64,000 bases of DNA, taken from contig NZ_CBDCEO010000013.1 of NCBI RefSeq assembly GCF_965215815.1, positions 1,054,001-1,118,000 on the forward strand, in the 5' to 3' direction. The stretch comes from Poriferisodalis sp965215815 (GTDB lineage: Bacteria > Actinomycetota > Acidimicrobiia > Acidimicrobiales > Poriferisodalaceae). A program made the position numbers and the translations under genes. The notes beneath the pieces are model-generated. The model worked only from the letters and a program-made list of their open reading frames with translations. It made no database searches and was not told the origin of the DNA. Of this stretch, positions 25,139 through 34,709 are shown in pieces (within the stretch, counting starts at the first letter, position 1; each line of letters starts with the position of its first letter).

Positions 25139-27465
25139 GCCGCTGCTCCATCGATCGGCCCCGCGAACGATTGGGGCAAGGCGCCGCACCACCGGGCGAC
25201 GGTGTCGGCGAGTGCAAGATCGATGTCGTAGCCGGGCTCGCCAGGGCGGCCGATCAGCACTCTCGATCCGCCGAACCGGCCAAGGCGGCGGCACTCGACG
25301 CCCGCCGACGAAGCCGCGCGCTCGAGGCGTTCGACGTCACCGGGTTCGACGGCCGCCAGGACGCGACCCGGTGGCTCTGCGAATAACGCACGGACCGCGG
25401 GCGCAGATGCTCCAAGCGGCGGGATCCGGGCTTGCACGCCGGCGCCCCCATGGCAGCACATCTCTGCAATGGCCACCCCAATACCCCCCTCAGAGACATC
25501 GTGGGCGAACCCGACGAGGTTGTCCCGCACCGTTGCGGCCACGAAGCGGGCGGTGGCGACCGCACCGGCGAGGTCGACCGCCGGCAGCGCTCCGTCTCGG
25601 CAGTGGCGGCGTTCCCATGCCCACCGGCTGCCGCCGAGCGGGATCGGTGGCGCCGAGGGGGCTTGTGCCGCGCGAATGTTGTCGGCCGCAGCCTCGGGAG
25701 CAGCCAGGAGCACGAGTTCGGTCCCAGCTTGCAAGCTGTCGGGGACCGGACGCCGCACGAGTTCAGGGTGGATACCGATCATGCACACCACCGGCGTCGG
25801 AGCGATATTGATGCCGTTGGTCTCGTTGTAGAGGCTGACGTTGCCTCCGACGACCGGCACTCCAAGCGCGTCGCAGGCTTCGGTCATGCCGTCAATGGCC
25901 TCTGACAGCTGCCACATCACCTCGGGATGCGTCGGATTGCCGAAATTGAGGCAGTTCACTAGCGCTAGCGGATCGGCCCCGACGCAGGCAAGATTCAGCG
26001 CCGATTCGATCACGACCATCGCAGTGCCCCGGCCAGGATCAGCATCGCACCAGCGATGATTTCCGTCGACCGAGACCGCGAGGCCCCGGCCGGTGGGCCT
26101 GCCTGAGCGGGGGTCACGTAGTCGCAGCAGCGCGGCGTCGTGGCCGGGACCGACGACCGTGTTGGCGAACAGCTGGTGGTCGTACTGCCGGTACACCCAG
26201 CGAGGATCCGCCAGCATCGCCAGCAGATCATCCGCGCAGTCGCCTGGGCTGGTGTCGCCGCAGCCGGTGGCTGGGTCGACGTCCCGGCGTGCGGTCAGGT
26301 CGGCGGGCGGCCGCATGGGCCGGTCATAGGTCGGTGCGTCGTCGTGCAATGTGGCGGCAGGAATCTCGGCGAGAACCGAGCCGTCGGCACCGTCGCGCAC
26401 GCGCAGCATCCCGTCGCCGGTCACACGCCCGACGACCGTTGCCCTCACGTCCCACGCTTCGCAGATCGCGCGCACCTGATCAACGTTGCCCGGCGAGACA
26501 ATCGCCAGCATTCGTTCCTGAGATTCCGACGTCATGATTTCGAACGGGGCCATGCCGGCTTGGCGCAACGGCACCGCGGTGACATCAACCTCCATGCCGG
26601 TCCCGCCCCGTGAAGCTGTCTCGCTCGCGGCGCAAGTCAACCCGGCGCCACCAAGGTCTTGGATTCCGCTGACGAGTCCTGCATCGAGCATCTCCAAGCA
26701 CGCCTCGATGAGACGCTTCTCCTCGAAGGGATCGCCGACCTGAACGCTCGGCCGTTTGGCTGCGTCGTCGGCCCCTTCGTCGAAACCCGCTGACGCCAGC
26801 ACGCTGACGCCACCAATGCCATCGCGACCCGTGCTCGCTCCCATCAGGACGGCCAAGCTGCCCACTTCGGTCGCACGACCCAAGACAAGACGCTCGGTCG
26901 GCATGGTCCCGAGTGCGGCCACATTGACGAGCGGATTGTCGCGATAGGTCTCACACGACACGAACTCACCCGCAATGGTGGGTACACCGACGCTATTGCC
27001 ATAACCAGATATCCCGCTGACGATTCCCTCAGCAATCCAATTGCTTCGTGGCTCGTCAAGTGGCCCCACGCGCAAGGGATCGGCTAAGGCAATAGGTCGC
27101 GCGCCCATGGTGAAGATGTCGCGCAAGATGCCCCCGACTCCGGTCGCCGCACCTTGATACGGCTCGATAGCTGAGGGGTGGTTATGGCTCTCGATGCGCA
27201 ATGCAACGGCGATCCCGTCGCCCACATCGACTACCCCCGCATTCTCACCGGGGCCGACGAGCACACACGGCGCCTCAGTTGGCAAACGAGCAAGATGCCG
27301 ACGCGATGACTTGTACGAACAATGTTCGGACCACATGACTGCGTACATCGCGAGCTCGAGATGATTTGGCTCACGGTCCAGAAGTTCACAGATGCGGTTG
27401 TATTCGGGGTCAGTGAGACCGAGCGCCACATGAATGCTCGACGGAGTGGAAGGCACTGCAGTCAC
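25135..27465 (-). CDS. purL: phosphoribosylformylglycinamidine synthase, large subunit
   Basis: 776 aa, the small PurL type that works with separate PurQ (glutaminase) and PurS. It uses ATP to convert FGAR to FGAM. Marks: MWSEHCSYKSSRRHL near residue 45, GDGIAVALRIESHNHPSAIE, PYQGAATGVGGILRDIFTMG, GIQDLGGAGLTCA, and the second-half MVVIESALNLACVGADPLAL and NCLNFGNPTHPE. The GTG start at 27465 lies in an AT-rich intergenic region shared with the opposite-strand gene at 27528. Confidence 0.97.
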   Translation of the reverse strand: MTAVPSTPSSIHVALGLTDPEYNRICELLDREPNHLELAMYAVMWSEHCSYKSSRRHLARLPTEAPCVLVGPGENAGVVDVGDGIAVALRIESHNHPSAIEPYQGAATGVGGILRDIFTMGARPIALADPLRVGPLDEPRSNWIAEGIVSGISGYGNSVGVPTIAGEFVSCETYRDNPLVNVAALGTMPTERLVLGRATEVGSLAVLMGASTGRDGIGGVSVLASAGFDEGADDAAKRPSVQVGDPFEEKRLIEACLEMLDAGLVSGIQDLGGAGLTCAASETASRGGTGMEVDVTAVPLRQAGMAPFEIMTSESQERMLAIVSPGNVDQVRAICEAWDVRATVVGRVTGDGMLRVRDGADGSVLAEIPAATLHDDAPTYDRPMRPPADLTARRDVDPATGCGDTSPGDCADDLLAMLADPRWVYRQYDHQLFANTVVGPGHDAALLRLRDPRSGRPTGRGLAVSVDGNHRWCDADPGRGTAMVVIESALNLACVGADPLALVNCLNFGNPTHPEVMWQLSEAIDGMTEACDALGVPVVGGNVSLYNETNGINIAPTPVVCMIGIHPELVRRPVPDSLQAGTELVLLAAPEAAADNIRAAQAPSAPPIPLGGSRWAWERRHCRDGALPAVDLAGAVATARFVAATVRDNLVGFAHDVSEGGIGVAIAEMCCHGGAGVQARIPPLGASAPAVRALFAEPPGRVLAAVEPGDVERLERAASSAGVECRRLGRFGGSRVLIGRPGEPGYDIDLALADTVARWCGALPQSFAGPIDGAAA

Positions 27466-27511
27466 ATCAACCAGTCATTTCAACTTTGGGGCAAATAATT
27501 GGGTTGCAAAC

Positions 27512-27526
27512 GTGCTATACAAGCAC
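27512..27526 (+). promoter_or_regulatory. possible leaderless promoter or operator before the 27528 gene
   Basis: A 5-bp inverted repeat (GTGCT, ATACA loop, AGCAC) ends 1 bp before the ATG, and TATACA at 27516-27521 could be a -10 box placed so that transcription starts at or next to the ATG. No good -35 box is visible. The surrounding 60 bp are noticeably AT-rich. Confidence 0.35.
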
Positions 27527-27527
27527 C

Positions 27528-27929
27528 ATGAGTGAACGAACAATGTCTGACGAGCACAAGGCTGCGATTGCTGCTGGGCGCATCGAAGCCGCAGCAGTGC
27601 GCGACTACCTTGAGGCCCTCGAAACGCATCGGCCGCGGCCAGGTCGCCGGCAGAGCACCGAGTCCTTGAATGCCAAGAAGGACGCAATCGATACCCAGAT
27701 TGCCGAGGCAAAGCCGATCAAACGCCTGCTCTTGATGCAAGAGCGCCGGGACGTCGAAGCGGCTATTGAGGCGTTGCAGGTCGAACCCGATATGGCTTCT
27801 GTCGAAGAGGGCTTTGTCACCCACGCCGTCAACTACGGACAACGCAAGGGAATCCAGTACGCCACTTGGCGTGAATTCGGCGTCCAAGCAGAAATGCTGG
27901 CCCGTGCTGGAATCACACGGGGCGGCTGA
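27528..27929 (+). CDS. uncharacterised conserved actinobacterial protein
   Basis: 133 aa from ATG 27528. The N-terminal half is helical and charged (SDEHKAAIAAGRIEAAAVRD, YLEALE, HRPRPGRR), the centre has a predicted coiled helix (IAEAKPIKRLLLMQERRDVE), and the C-terminus carries YGQRKGIQYATWREFGV followed by LARAGITR. I recall the same composition in small unannotated proteins of many actinobacteria; no function is established to my knowledge. The C-terminal part could be a small nucleic-acid-binding helix bundle, which is speculation. It is the only gene on the plus strand within the purine cluster, splitting purQ from purL. Confidence 0.75.
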   Translation: MSERTMSDEHKAAIAAGRIEAAAVRDYLEALETHRPRPGRRQSTESLNAKKDAIDTQIAEAKPIKRLLLMQERRDVEAAIEALQVEPDMASVEEGFVTHAVNYGQRKGIQYATWREFGVQAEMLARAGITRGG

Positions 27930-27990
27930 CACCTCAGACCGCCTCGGCCACAGCGCAAGAAGCTTGGGTCATAATACCTATTACTTTCCT

Positions 27991-28689
27991 TCAAGCCGGG
28001 TGGCGCTCATCAGTTTGGCAAGTGCTTGCTGCCGCGTGCAGCAACGCTTCGAGCAGTCTGTTCCCATCTGTTGACCCCAATAGCTCGGACGTAGCGCGTT
28101 CTGGGTGGGGCATGAGGCCCACGACATTGCGCGATTCGTTGCAGATCCCGGCTATGTCGTCCAACGATCCATTCGGGTTGCCGATGTATCGCATCACGAC
28201 CTGGTCGTTGTCGTGCAAACGCTGCAAAGTCACGGGATCACATACGTAGTTGCCTTCGAAGTGGTTGATCGGAATGCTCAGTTCTTCCGACGGTGCCAGC
28301 CCATGCCCGAGCACATGATTCACCGAAGCCATGGCGACCTGCTGCGGTTGACACACAAAGGAGAGCCCGGCATTCGGACGCAGGGCCCCAGGAAGTAGGC
28401 CTGCTTCGGTCAACACTTGGAATCCATTGCAGATGCCAACGACGGGACCGCCAGCGCTCGCGAACGAAGCCACTGCGTCCATAATCGGCGAGAATCGAGC
28501 GATTGCTCCGGTTCGCAGGTAATCGCCGTGCGCGAATCCTCCCGGTATCACGACTGCGTCGACGCCTTGCAGCGACGTGTCGTCACTCCGCAGCAATTCG
28601 GTCTTCGTCCCCAACTCCTCCAACGCATCGAGTGTGTCGAGATCGCAGTTCGTGCCGGGAAATCGGACGACGCCGACGGTGACACTCAC
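27991..28689 (-). CDS. purQ: phosphoribosylformylglycinamidine synthase, glutaminase subunit
   Basis: 232 aa from GTG 28689, which overlaps the purS stop (GTGA). Class I glutaminase that feeds ammonia to PurL. Start SVTVGVVRFPGTNCD, nucleophile Cys in GICNGFQVLTEAG, oxyanion region IPGGFAHGDYLRTG, and catalytic His/Glu in LMPHPERA. purL, its partner, is separated by about 0.5 kb and a reverse gene rather than lying next to it. Confidence 0.96.
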   Translation of the reverse strand: MSVTVGVVRFPGTNCDLDTLDALEELGTKTELLRSDDTSLQGVDAVVIPGGFAHGDYLRTGAIARFSPIMDAVASFASAGGPVVGICNGFQVLTEAGLLPGALRPNAGLSFVCQPQQVAMASVNHVLGHGLAPSEELSIPINHFEGNYVCDPVTLQRLHDNDQVVMRYIGNPNGSLDDIAGICNESRNVVGLMPHPERATSELLGSTDGNRLLEALLHAAASTCQTDERHPA

Positions 28690-28958
28690 GAGCCGTGATC
28701 CTGCTCCGCGGCACGCAATTCGATACGGGCATCTTCGATCACCGGATTCGCCAGCAGGCGATCGCACATCTGCTCGGTCATCATCCGCGCCTCGGCCGCG
28801 TCTGTCGCCAAGAGCTCCATGCGGATGGCCTTGCCGACCCTGACTCCGCTGACGCCGTCAAAACCCAGCGCCGTCAGTGCGCGTTGGATCGTGGTTCCGG
28901 CCGGGTCGGCGATCTCAGCTCGGGGCGATACCTCTACCAAGACGTCCCAGCGCTTCAT
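28686..28958 (-). CDS. purS: phosphoribosylformylglycinamidine synthase subunit PurS
   Basis: 90 aa from ATG 28958, overlapping the purC stop (ATGA) and the purQ start. Small ferredoxin-like-fold subunit that bridges PurL and PurQ. Marks: WDVLVEVSPRAEIADPAGTT, ALTALGFDGVSGVRVGK and the C-terminal MCDRLLANPVIEDARIEL. Longer versions of the frame would run into purC and are rejected. Confidence 0.95.
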   Translation of the reverse strand: MKRWDVLVEVSPRAEIADPAGTTIQRALTALGFDGVSGVRVGKAIRMELLATDAAEARMMTEQMCDRLLANPVIEDARIELRAAEQDHGS

Positions 28959-29860
28959 GAGGCGGTGGCTCCCGCCAACACACCTGGCCGTGCCATCCAG
29001 TCCTCGAATGACTCGCCGGTCAATGTCTCGTACGCCTCGATGTACCGAGCACGTGTGGCAACGACCACATCGACAGGCAGTGGCGGGGGCGGTGGCTCCT
29101 TGTTCCAGCCAGTGGCCTCGGTGGCATCCCGAACCGGCTGCTTGTCGAGCGACGGGGGCGTTGCGCCGGGCTTGTGGTGATCCTTGGGCCAAAAGCGAGA
29201 CGAATCGGGTGTCAACCATTCGTCGGCGATGACCAGCGAGCCGTCGACGAAGCCCAACTCGAACTTGGTGTCGGCGATGATGATGCCTCGCTCGAACGCA
29301 TGGGCGGCCGCAGTGCTGTACGCATCGACGCATATCGCGCGCGCGGCCTTGGCCGCTTCGGCTCCGACCAAGTCGGCGGCCGCCGCAAACGAGATATTGA
29401 CGTCATGGCCATCAGTGGCCTTGGTCGAGGGTGTGAAGACTGGTTCGGGAAGCTGTTGCGATTCGAGCAACCCAGCCGGCAACGGCTCATCGTGCATCGT
29501 GCCGTGTTCCCGGTATTCCTTCCACGCCGAACCTGTGATGTAGCCGCGCACAATGCACTCGATCGGCAGCATCTCCGCCCGACGGACCAGAAGCGAGCGG
29601 CCGATCCACTCGCTCCGACGTGCGGCAGCCGGAAAGTCGGCCGGGTCGCTGGAGACCACGTGGGTCGGCGCGATGTCACCGAGCCAGTGCGACCACCACG
29701 CCGTCATGGCGGTCAGCACGCGGCCCTTGTCGGGCACTGGTTCTGTGAACACGACATCGAATGCCGAAATGCGATCACTTGCGACCATCAAGAGGTGCCT
29801 GTCGTCCACGAGGAACATCTCGCGCACCTTGCCGCGGTGGATCAACTCAAGCTCGCTCAC
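28955..29860 (-). CDS. purC: SAICAR synthetase
   Basis: 301 aa from GTG 29860. That start is chosen because AAGGGAG stands 4 bp before it; an upstream TTG at 29881 has no such site. The enzyme joins aspartate to CAIR. Marks: IHRGKVREMF, LLMVASDRISAFDVVF, CIVRGYITGSAWKEY, the ATP region IIIADTKFELGF and DEWLTPDSSRFWP. Length fits the plant/actinobacterial form of about 300 aa. The stop overlaps purS. Confidence 0.96.
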   Translation of the reverse strand: MSELELIHRGKVREMFLVDDRHLLMVASDRISAFDVVFTEPVPDKGRVLTAMTAWWSHWLGDIAPTHVVSSDPADFPAAARRSEWIGRSLLVRRAEMLPIECIVRGYITGSAWKEYREHGTMHDEPLPAGLLESQQLPEPVFTPSTKATDGHDVNISFAAAADLVGAEAAKAARAICVDAYSTAAAHAFERGIIIADTKFELGFVDGSLVIADEWLTPDSSRFWPKDHHKPGATPPSLDKQPVRDATEATGWNKEPPPPPLPVDVVVATRARYIEAYETLTGESFEDWMARPGVLAGATAS

Positions 29861-29909
29861 TGTGCTCCCTTCGAGATCCAACTGTTCGGTGCGCTCAGTG
29901 CTGCGAGGC

Positions 29910-31340
29910 TCACAGCACCTCGCCGCCCATGTAAGTCACAGCTGCGGGGTATCGCTCCGCTACTTCGCTGGCAGCTGCCACAAAGGCATCGACCTGATCG
30001 GCAGCGCGGCCGCTGAACGAGGCCGGATCGGCGAGCGCCGCTGCGACGTCGTCGGCGTTGAGCGCCAAGGAGGGATCGGCGGCGATGCGGTCGGCAAGGT
30101 CGTTGTGGTCGGCCGTTCCCTCGCGTAGCGCCAGTGCCGCAGCGGTCGCGTGGGCACCGATGCGCTCGTGCGCTTGCTCCCGGCCAGCACCTGCCGCGAC
30201 CGCCGCGGCCAGCAGGCGAGTCGTCGCGAGGAACGGCAGGTACTCGTCCAGTTCGGCTGCGACGCGCCCGGGAAACACGCCGAAGCCGTCCAGGACGCTG
30301 AACGCTGTCTCGAGTGCCCCGTCGAGTGCGAAGAAGGCGTCGGGAAGGACCACGCGCCGGACCACTGAACAGCTGACGTCGCCTTCGTTCCACTGGTCGC
30401 CCGCCAATTGCGATGCCATCGTCAGGTGTCCTCGAAGGATGGTCACCAGACCGTTGATGCGTTCGCTCGAGCGGGTGTTCATCTTGTGCGGCATCGCCGA
30501 CGATCCCACCTGGCCCTCTGCGAAGCCCTCGGTCACCAACTCGTGTCCGGCCATCAGGCGCACGCTGAGCGCCAGGTTGCCCAGCGGGGCGGCGGCGCCC
30601 ACGAGTGCAGCGACGACGTCGAGGTCGAGCGAGCGGGGATAGACCTGACCAGCCGAGCCCAGCACACGGGCGAAGCCCAGATCGTCGGCGATGCGGCGCT
30701 CCAGACGGTCGGCTGCTTGGGCGTCGCCGCCCAGCAGTTCGAGCAGGTCCTGCTGCGTTCCCACAGGGCCGCGCAGGCCGCGCAGCGGGTAGCGGGCGAT
30801 CAGATCTTCGAGGCGTTCGGTGGCCACCAGCGCTTCAGTGCCGACGTTGGCCCACCGTTTGCCCAGCGTGGTGACCTGCGCAGGCACATTGTGGGTGCGG
30901 GCGGTCATCACGAGATCGCGGTGGGCGGTCGCCAGAGCCCCAACGCGCATGATGAACGCCGCCATCCTCTCGGTGACCAGCTGCAGCGCTGCACGCACCT
31001 GGCACTGCTCGACGTTCTCGGTGAGATCCCGCGAGGTCATTGCGCGATGGATCTGTTCGTGGCCGGCCAGCGCGCAGAACTCCTCGATGCGCGCTTTGAC
31101 GTCGTGTCGCGTGACCCGCTCGCGCTCGTTGATGGAATTGAGGTCAACCTGGTCGATGACCTCGCGGTAGGCCTCCAGCGCGCCATCGGGAACGTCGACG
31201 CCGGCGTCGCGCTGGGCCTCGAGCACAGCGACCCACAGACGGCGTTCAAGAATGACCTTGTGGCTGGGCGACCACAGCTCAGCCATTTCCGCAGAGGCGT
31301 AACGCGTCGCCAGATAGTTGGGGACCTCGGCTCGGTTCAC
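29910..31340 (-). CDS. purB: adenylosuccinate lyase
   Basis: 476 aa from GTG 31340, preceded by GGTGAGG at good spacing; upstream in-frame ATG at 31400 would overlap purE more. It works twice in purine synthesis, on SAICAR and adenylosuccinate. Fumarase/aspartase superfamily marks: MTSRDLTENVEQCQ, MTARTHNVPAQ, and the signature loop SSAMPHKMNTRSSER. The start lies 7 bp after the purE stop. Confidence 0.95.
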   Translation of the reverse strand: MNRAEVPNYLATRYASAEMAELWSPSHKVILERRLWVAVLEAQRDAGVDVPDGALEAYREVIDQVDLNSINERERVTRHDVKARIEEFCALAGHEQIHRAMTSRDLTENVEQCQVRAALQLVTERMAAFIMRVGALATAHRDLVMTARTHNVPAQVTTLGKRWANVGTEALVATERLEDLIARYPLRGLRGPVGTQQDLLELLGGDAQAADRLERRIADDLGFARVLGSAGQVYPRSLDLDVVAALVGAAAPLGNLALSVRLMAGHELVTEGFAEGQVGSSAMPHKMNTRSSERINGLVTILRGHLTMASQLAGDQWNEGDVSCSVVRRVVLPDAFFALDGALETAFSVLDGFGVFPGRVAAELDEYLPFLATTRLLAAAVAAGAGREQAHERIGAHATAAALALREGTADHNDLADRIAADPSLALNADDVAAALADPASFSGRAADQVDAFVAAASEVAERYPAAVTYMGGEVL

Positions 31341-31347
31341 GTCAGCC

Positions 31348-31794
31348 TCACCGTGCACCCGCGGCGCGGAACTCTGCCAGACGGGCAGCGAGCTGCTCAT
31401 CGTTCACCGCCATGATCTCGGTGGCGAGCACCGCAGCGTTGGCTGCTCCGTTGACTGCCACTGTCGCGACTGGAATGCCCTTCGGCATCTGCACGGTGGA
31501 CAGCAGCGCGTCGAGGCCGTCGGCGAGGCCGCCGCTGAGCGGCACGCCGATCACCGGCAGAGTCGTGTGTGCGGCCACGACCCCAGCGAGATGAGCCGCC
31601 ATTCCCGCGCCGCAGATGACGGCAGCGAAGCCAGCGTCCCGTGCTCCCGAAGCGAACTCCGCCACGGCTGCTGGTGTGCGATGGGCGCTCATCACTTCGG
31701 TGACGTGGCCGACGCCGAACCGGTCGAGCATCTCGGCGGCGGCTTCCATCTTCGGCGCATCGTTCAGCGAACCCATCAAGATTGCGACCTTCAT
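31348..31794 (-). CDS. purE: N5-carboxyaminoimidazole ribonucleotide mutase
   Basis: 148 aa from ATG 31794, with AGGGGAG upstream. Marks: VAILMGSLNDAPKMEAAAEM, VMSAHRTPAAVAEFA with the catalytic His, and ICGAGMAAHLAGVVAAHTT. Sequence and length fit class I PurE, which normally needs PurK; no purK is in this window. The 172 bp between this start and the purD stop hold no gene that I can support. Confidence 0.94.
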   Translation of the reverse strand: MKVAILMGSLNDAPKMEAAAEMLDRFGVGHVTEVMSAHRTPAAVAEFASGARDAGFAAVICGAGMAAHLAGVVAAHTTLPVIGVPLSGGLADGLDALLSTVQMPKGIPVATVAVNGAANAAVLATEIMAVNDEQLAARLAEFRAAGAR

Positions 31795-31966
31795 CGATGT
31801 GCTCCCCTGAGGTGTCCTGCGCGGCGGAGGGCCCGCTGCCTGCCGGCGAAGGAGCCGGTGAATGAAACAGTGACGGGTCGATCCAAGTCTCGCCGCCCGG
31901 AGCACCCAAGAGGGAGATATCCAAGTCCGCGCTCGCAGCGCCGAATCGCACCCGCGCGCACAGCCA

Positions 31967-33235
31967 TCAGCGGTCGCCAGCGACGAGCAGGGTTTCGGCT
32001 GCAGCGATGTCGGTGCGGTAGGTCATGCCGGGCCAGCTGATGCGTCGAACAGCTTCGTATGCCCGGTCACGAGCAGTTGCCACGTCGGGTCCGCGTCCGC
32101 AGACGTTGAGCACCCGGCCGCCTCCTGTCACCAGAGATCCTCCCGGCGCATCGGGTCCGTCCGACTCCGCGACTCCTGCGCACAACACCGTCACGCCGGG
32201 GACCTCGCGCGCGCGCTCGAGGCCTTCGATGACATCGCCGGTACGGGGTGCGACCGGATAGCCCCCGGCGGCGCAGACGACGCACACCATGGCGTCGTCG
32301 GACATGACGACCTCGTCAGTCAGCTCACCCGCTGCAGCCGACGCCAGCAATCCAGCGAGATCGTTCTCGATGCGCGGCAACGTGACCTGAGCCTCGGGAT
32401 CGCCGAACCGAACGTTGAACTCCAGCAGGCGCGGCCCGACGGGCGTCAGCATGAAGCCCGCGTACAGCACACCGCGGTAGTCGACGCCCCGCTGGTTCAG
32501 TTCGGCCAGCGTTGGCTCGAAGGCCATCGCGGCCAGCTCTTCGCAGGCTGCCCGATCGACATCTGCCAGCGGCGAGACGCAGCCCATGCCGCCGGTGTTC
32601 GGCCCCGTGTCGCCGTCGCCAAGGCGCTTGTGGTCGCGCACGGCTGTGGGCAGCAGCACTGCACGACGGCCATCGCAGAGTGCGAACAGCGACACCTCGG
32701 GACCTCGCAGTCCCTCCTCGATGACGATGCGACGGCCGGCATCCCCGAACGCAGTGCCGTCCAGCTTGGCGTCGACGTCAGCGTGGGCCTCCGCCAGCTC
32801 GTCGGTGACCAGCACGCCCTTGCCTGCAGCGAGCCCACTGGTCTTGATGACGTACGGCGGGGACAGCGCCTCCAGGTAGGCATGCGCTGCTCGGCGCTGC
32901 TCCGGCTCGCCGTTGAAGGTGGCGTAGGCCGCGGTCGGCACGCCCGCAGCGCTGACGACTGCCTTCATCCACGCCTTGGAACCCTCCAGCGCTGCGCCGT
33001 CGGCACCTGGTCCGAATACCAGCCGGCCGTCTGCCCGCAGGCGATCCGCCAAGCCATCTGCCAGCGGACCCTCCGGCCCGATGACGTAGAGGTCCGCATC
33101 GATCTCGGTCGGGGGTGCCCCGGTACTCCCCGGGATGCCGGGATTCCCGGGCGTGACGACCACCTCGGTCGTTCTCCCCAAGGTGGTTGCGAACGCGTGC
33201 TCACGCCCACCTTGTCCAACCACGCAGACCCTCAT
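31967..33235 (-). CDS. purD: phosphoribosylamine-glycine ligase (GAR synthetase)
   Basis: 422 aa from ATG 33235, 14 bp after the purA stop. ATP-grasp enzyme: start MRVCVVGQGGREHAFATTLG, then VVTPGNPGIPG, YVIGPEGPLADGLAD, PYVIKTSGLAAGKGVLV, IEEGLRGPEVSLFALCDG, and LLEFNVRFGDPEAQVTLPR. Typical length. Part of the purA-purD-purE-purB-purC-purS-purQ transcription unit on the minus strand. Confidence 0.96.
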   Translation of the reverse strand: MRVCVVGQGGREHAFATTLGRTTEVVVTPGNPGIPGSTGAPPTEIDADLYVIGPEGPLADGLADRLRADGRLVFGPGADGAALEGSKAWMKAVVSAAGVPTAAYATFNGEPEQRRAAHAYLEALSPPYVIKTSGLAAGKGVLVTDELAEAHADVDAKLDGTAFGDAGRRIVIEEGLRGPEVSLFALCDGRRAVLLPTAVRDHKRLGDGDTGPNTGGMGCVSPLADVDRAACEELAAMAFEPTLAELNQRGVDYRGVLYAGFMLTPVGPRLLEFNVRFGDPEAQVTLPRIENDLAGLLASAAAGELTDEVVMSDDAMVCVVCAAGGYPVAPRTGDVIEGLERAREVPGVTVLCAGVAESDGPDAPGGSLVTGGGRVLNVCGRGPDVATARDRAYEAVRRISWPGMTYRTDIAAAETLLVAGDR

Positions 33236-33249
33236 CGACGCTCCCCGAC

Positions 33250-34530
33250 TCAGGCCGCGAAGCGGATGTACTGCTCGCGGCCCGGGCCGACGCAGACGTA
33301 CCGGATCGGCAAACCGAGCTGGCGTTCGAGGAACACGATGTAGTCCACGGCCTGCCGTGGCAGCTGCCACCGCTCGGTCACCTTGTCGAGCGGTGTCTTC
33401 CAGCCGGGCAGCGTCGCATACACCGGTTCAGCACGGTCGCACAGCGAGCGCAGGTGCGGCAGGTAGTCGTAGCGGCGACCGTCTACTTCGTAGGCCACGC
33501 ACACCTTGATCGTGTCGATCTCGTCGAGCACGTCAAGCTTGGTGAGCGCGATCTCAGTGCAGGCGTTGAGCCGCACTGCTTGACGACCCATGACGGCGTC
33601 GAACCAGCCGCAACGGCGGCGCCTGCCGGTGTTGGTGCCGAACTCGGCACCACGCTCGACCAATTCGTCACCGATCTCATCGTGCAGTTCGGTCACGAAA
33701 GGTCCCGAGCCGACCCGGGTGGTGTACGCCTTTGCGATGCCTATGACCTGGTCGATGGCACCAGGACCGATACCCGAGCCGACCAGCGCGAATCCCGCCA
33801 CCGGGTTCGAGGACGTGACGAAGGGGTAGGTGCCGTGGTCGAGGTCCAGGAACGTTGCCTGAGCGCCCTCGAACAGCACGCGCTCGCCTGCATGCAGCGC
33901 CTCGTGCAGCCAGCCAACGGTGTCGCCCACCAGCGGCGCAAGTCGGGGCGCCACCTCGGTGATGAGCTGATCGGCCAGCTCATCGGGATCGACGCCGGGA
34001 TGGTCGAACACCTGCCGCAAGTAGGAGTTGCGATCGGCGAGCACGCTGAGCAGTCGCTCGCGAAGTGCCAGCGGCTCGAGCAGATCCTCGACGCGCAATC
34101 CGACCCGTGCCGCCTTGTCGGCGTACGCAGGTCCGATGCCGCGTTTGGTGGTGCCGAGCTTGGCGTCGCCGCGCCGGGCTTCGGCGAGTTCGTCGGCGAT
34201 CTGGTGGTATGGCAGCACGAGGTGCGCCGCGGGGCTCAGCATCAGCTTGCTGCAGTCGACGCCTCGGCGCGCCAGCATGTCGATTTCGTCGATCAGCACC
34301 CACGGGTTGACGACCACGCCGTTGCCGATGATCGGCGTCACGTGGTCGTACAGCACCCCGCTGGGAATGAGCTGCAGGGCGAAGGTCTCGCCGTCGACGA
34401 CGATTGTGTGCCCGGCGTTGTGGCCGCCCTGGTAGCGAACGACGTGCTGGCATTCCTTGGCGACGATGTCGACGATGCGGCCCTTGCCCTCATCGCCCCA
34501 CTGCGTTCCTACGACGATCGAGCCGGGCAC
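33250..34530 (-). CDS. purA: adenylosuccinate synthetase
   Basis: 426 aa, GTP-dependent ligation of aspartate to IMP, first committed step to AMP. Marks: VVGTQWGDEGKGRIVDI with the catalytic Asp, QGGHNAGHTIVV with the catalytic His, GTTKRGIGPAYADKAAR, GAQATFLDLDHGTYPFVTSS and the late RRCGWFDAVMGRQAV. First gene of the purine run. Confidence 0.97.
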   Translation of the reverse strand: MPGSIVVGTQWGDEGKGRIVDIVAKECQHVVRYQGGHNAGHTIVVDGETFALQLIPSGVLYDHVTPIIGNGVVVNPWVLIDEIDMLARRGVDCSKLMLSPAAHLVLPYHQIADELAEARRGDAKLGTTKRGIGPAYADKAARVGLRVEDLLEPLALRERLLSVLADRNSYLRQVFDHPGVDPDELADQLITEVAPRLAPLVGDTVGWLHEALHAGERVLFEGAQATFLDLDHGTYPFVTSSNPVAGFALVGSGIGPGAIDQVIGIAKAYTTRVGSGPFVTELHDEIGDELVERGAEFGTNTGRRRRCGWFDAVMGRQAVRLNACTEIALTKLDVLDEIDTIKVCVAYEVDGRRYDYLPHLRSLCDRAEPVYATLPGWKTPLDKVTERWQLPRQAVDYIVFLERQLGLPIRYVCVGPGREQYIRFAA

Positions 34531-34709
34531 TGCTTACCTCGCCAGGGTGTCCGCAAGCCCGGTCGCCGTTGCGGGCGCAATTCGGCGAGTCGTCACCAAG
34601 CCAGTCACTGAGCCAGCCTACGAGCGCGCACCCGTCGCGAGCCGGTTCTTGCTGTCGACAGGACCCTTCAAGAGGCTCGTGACAGCGGCTGTGCGGCTTC
34701 GGTGCAGCC

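Noticed and set aside
33187..34611. 474-aa plus-strand open frame opposite purA
   Set aside because: Mirror of the purA codon pattern; no motifs, and purA is certain.
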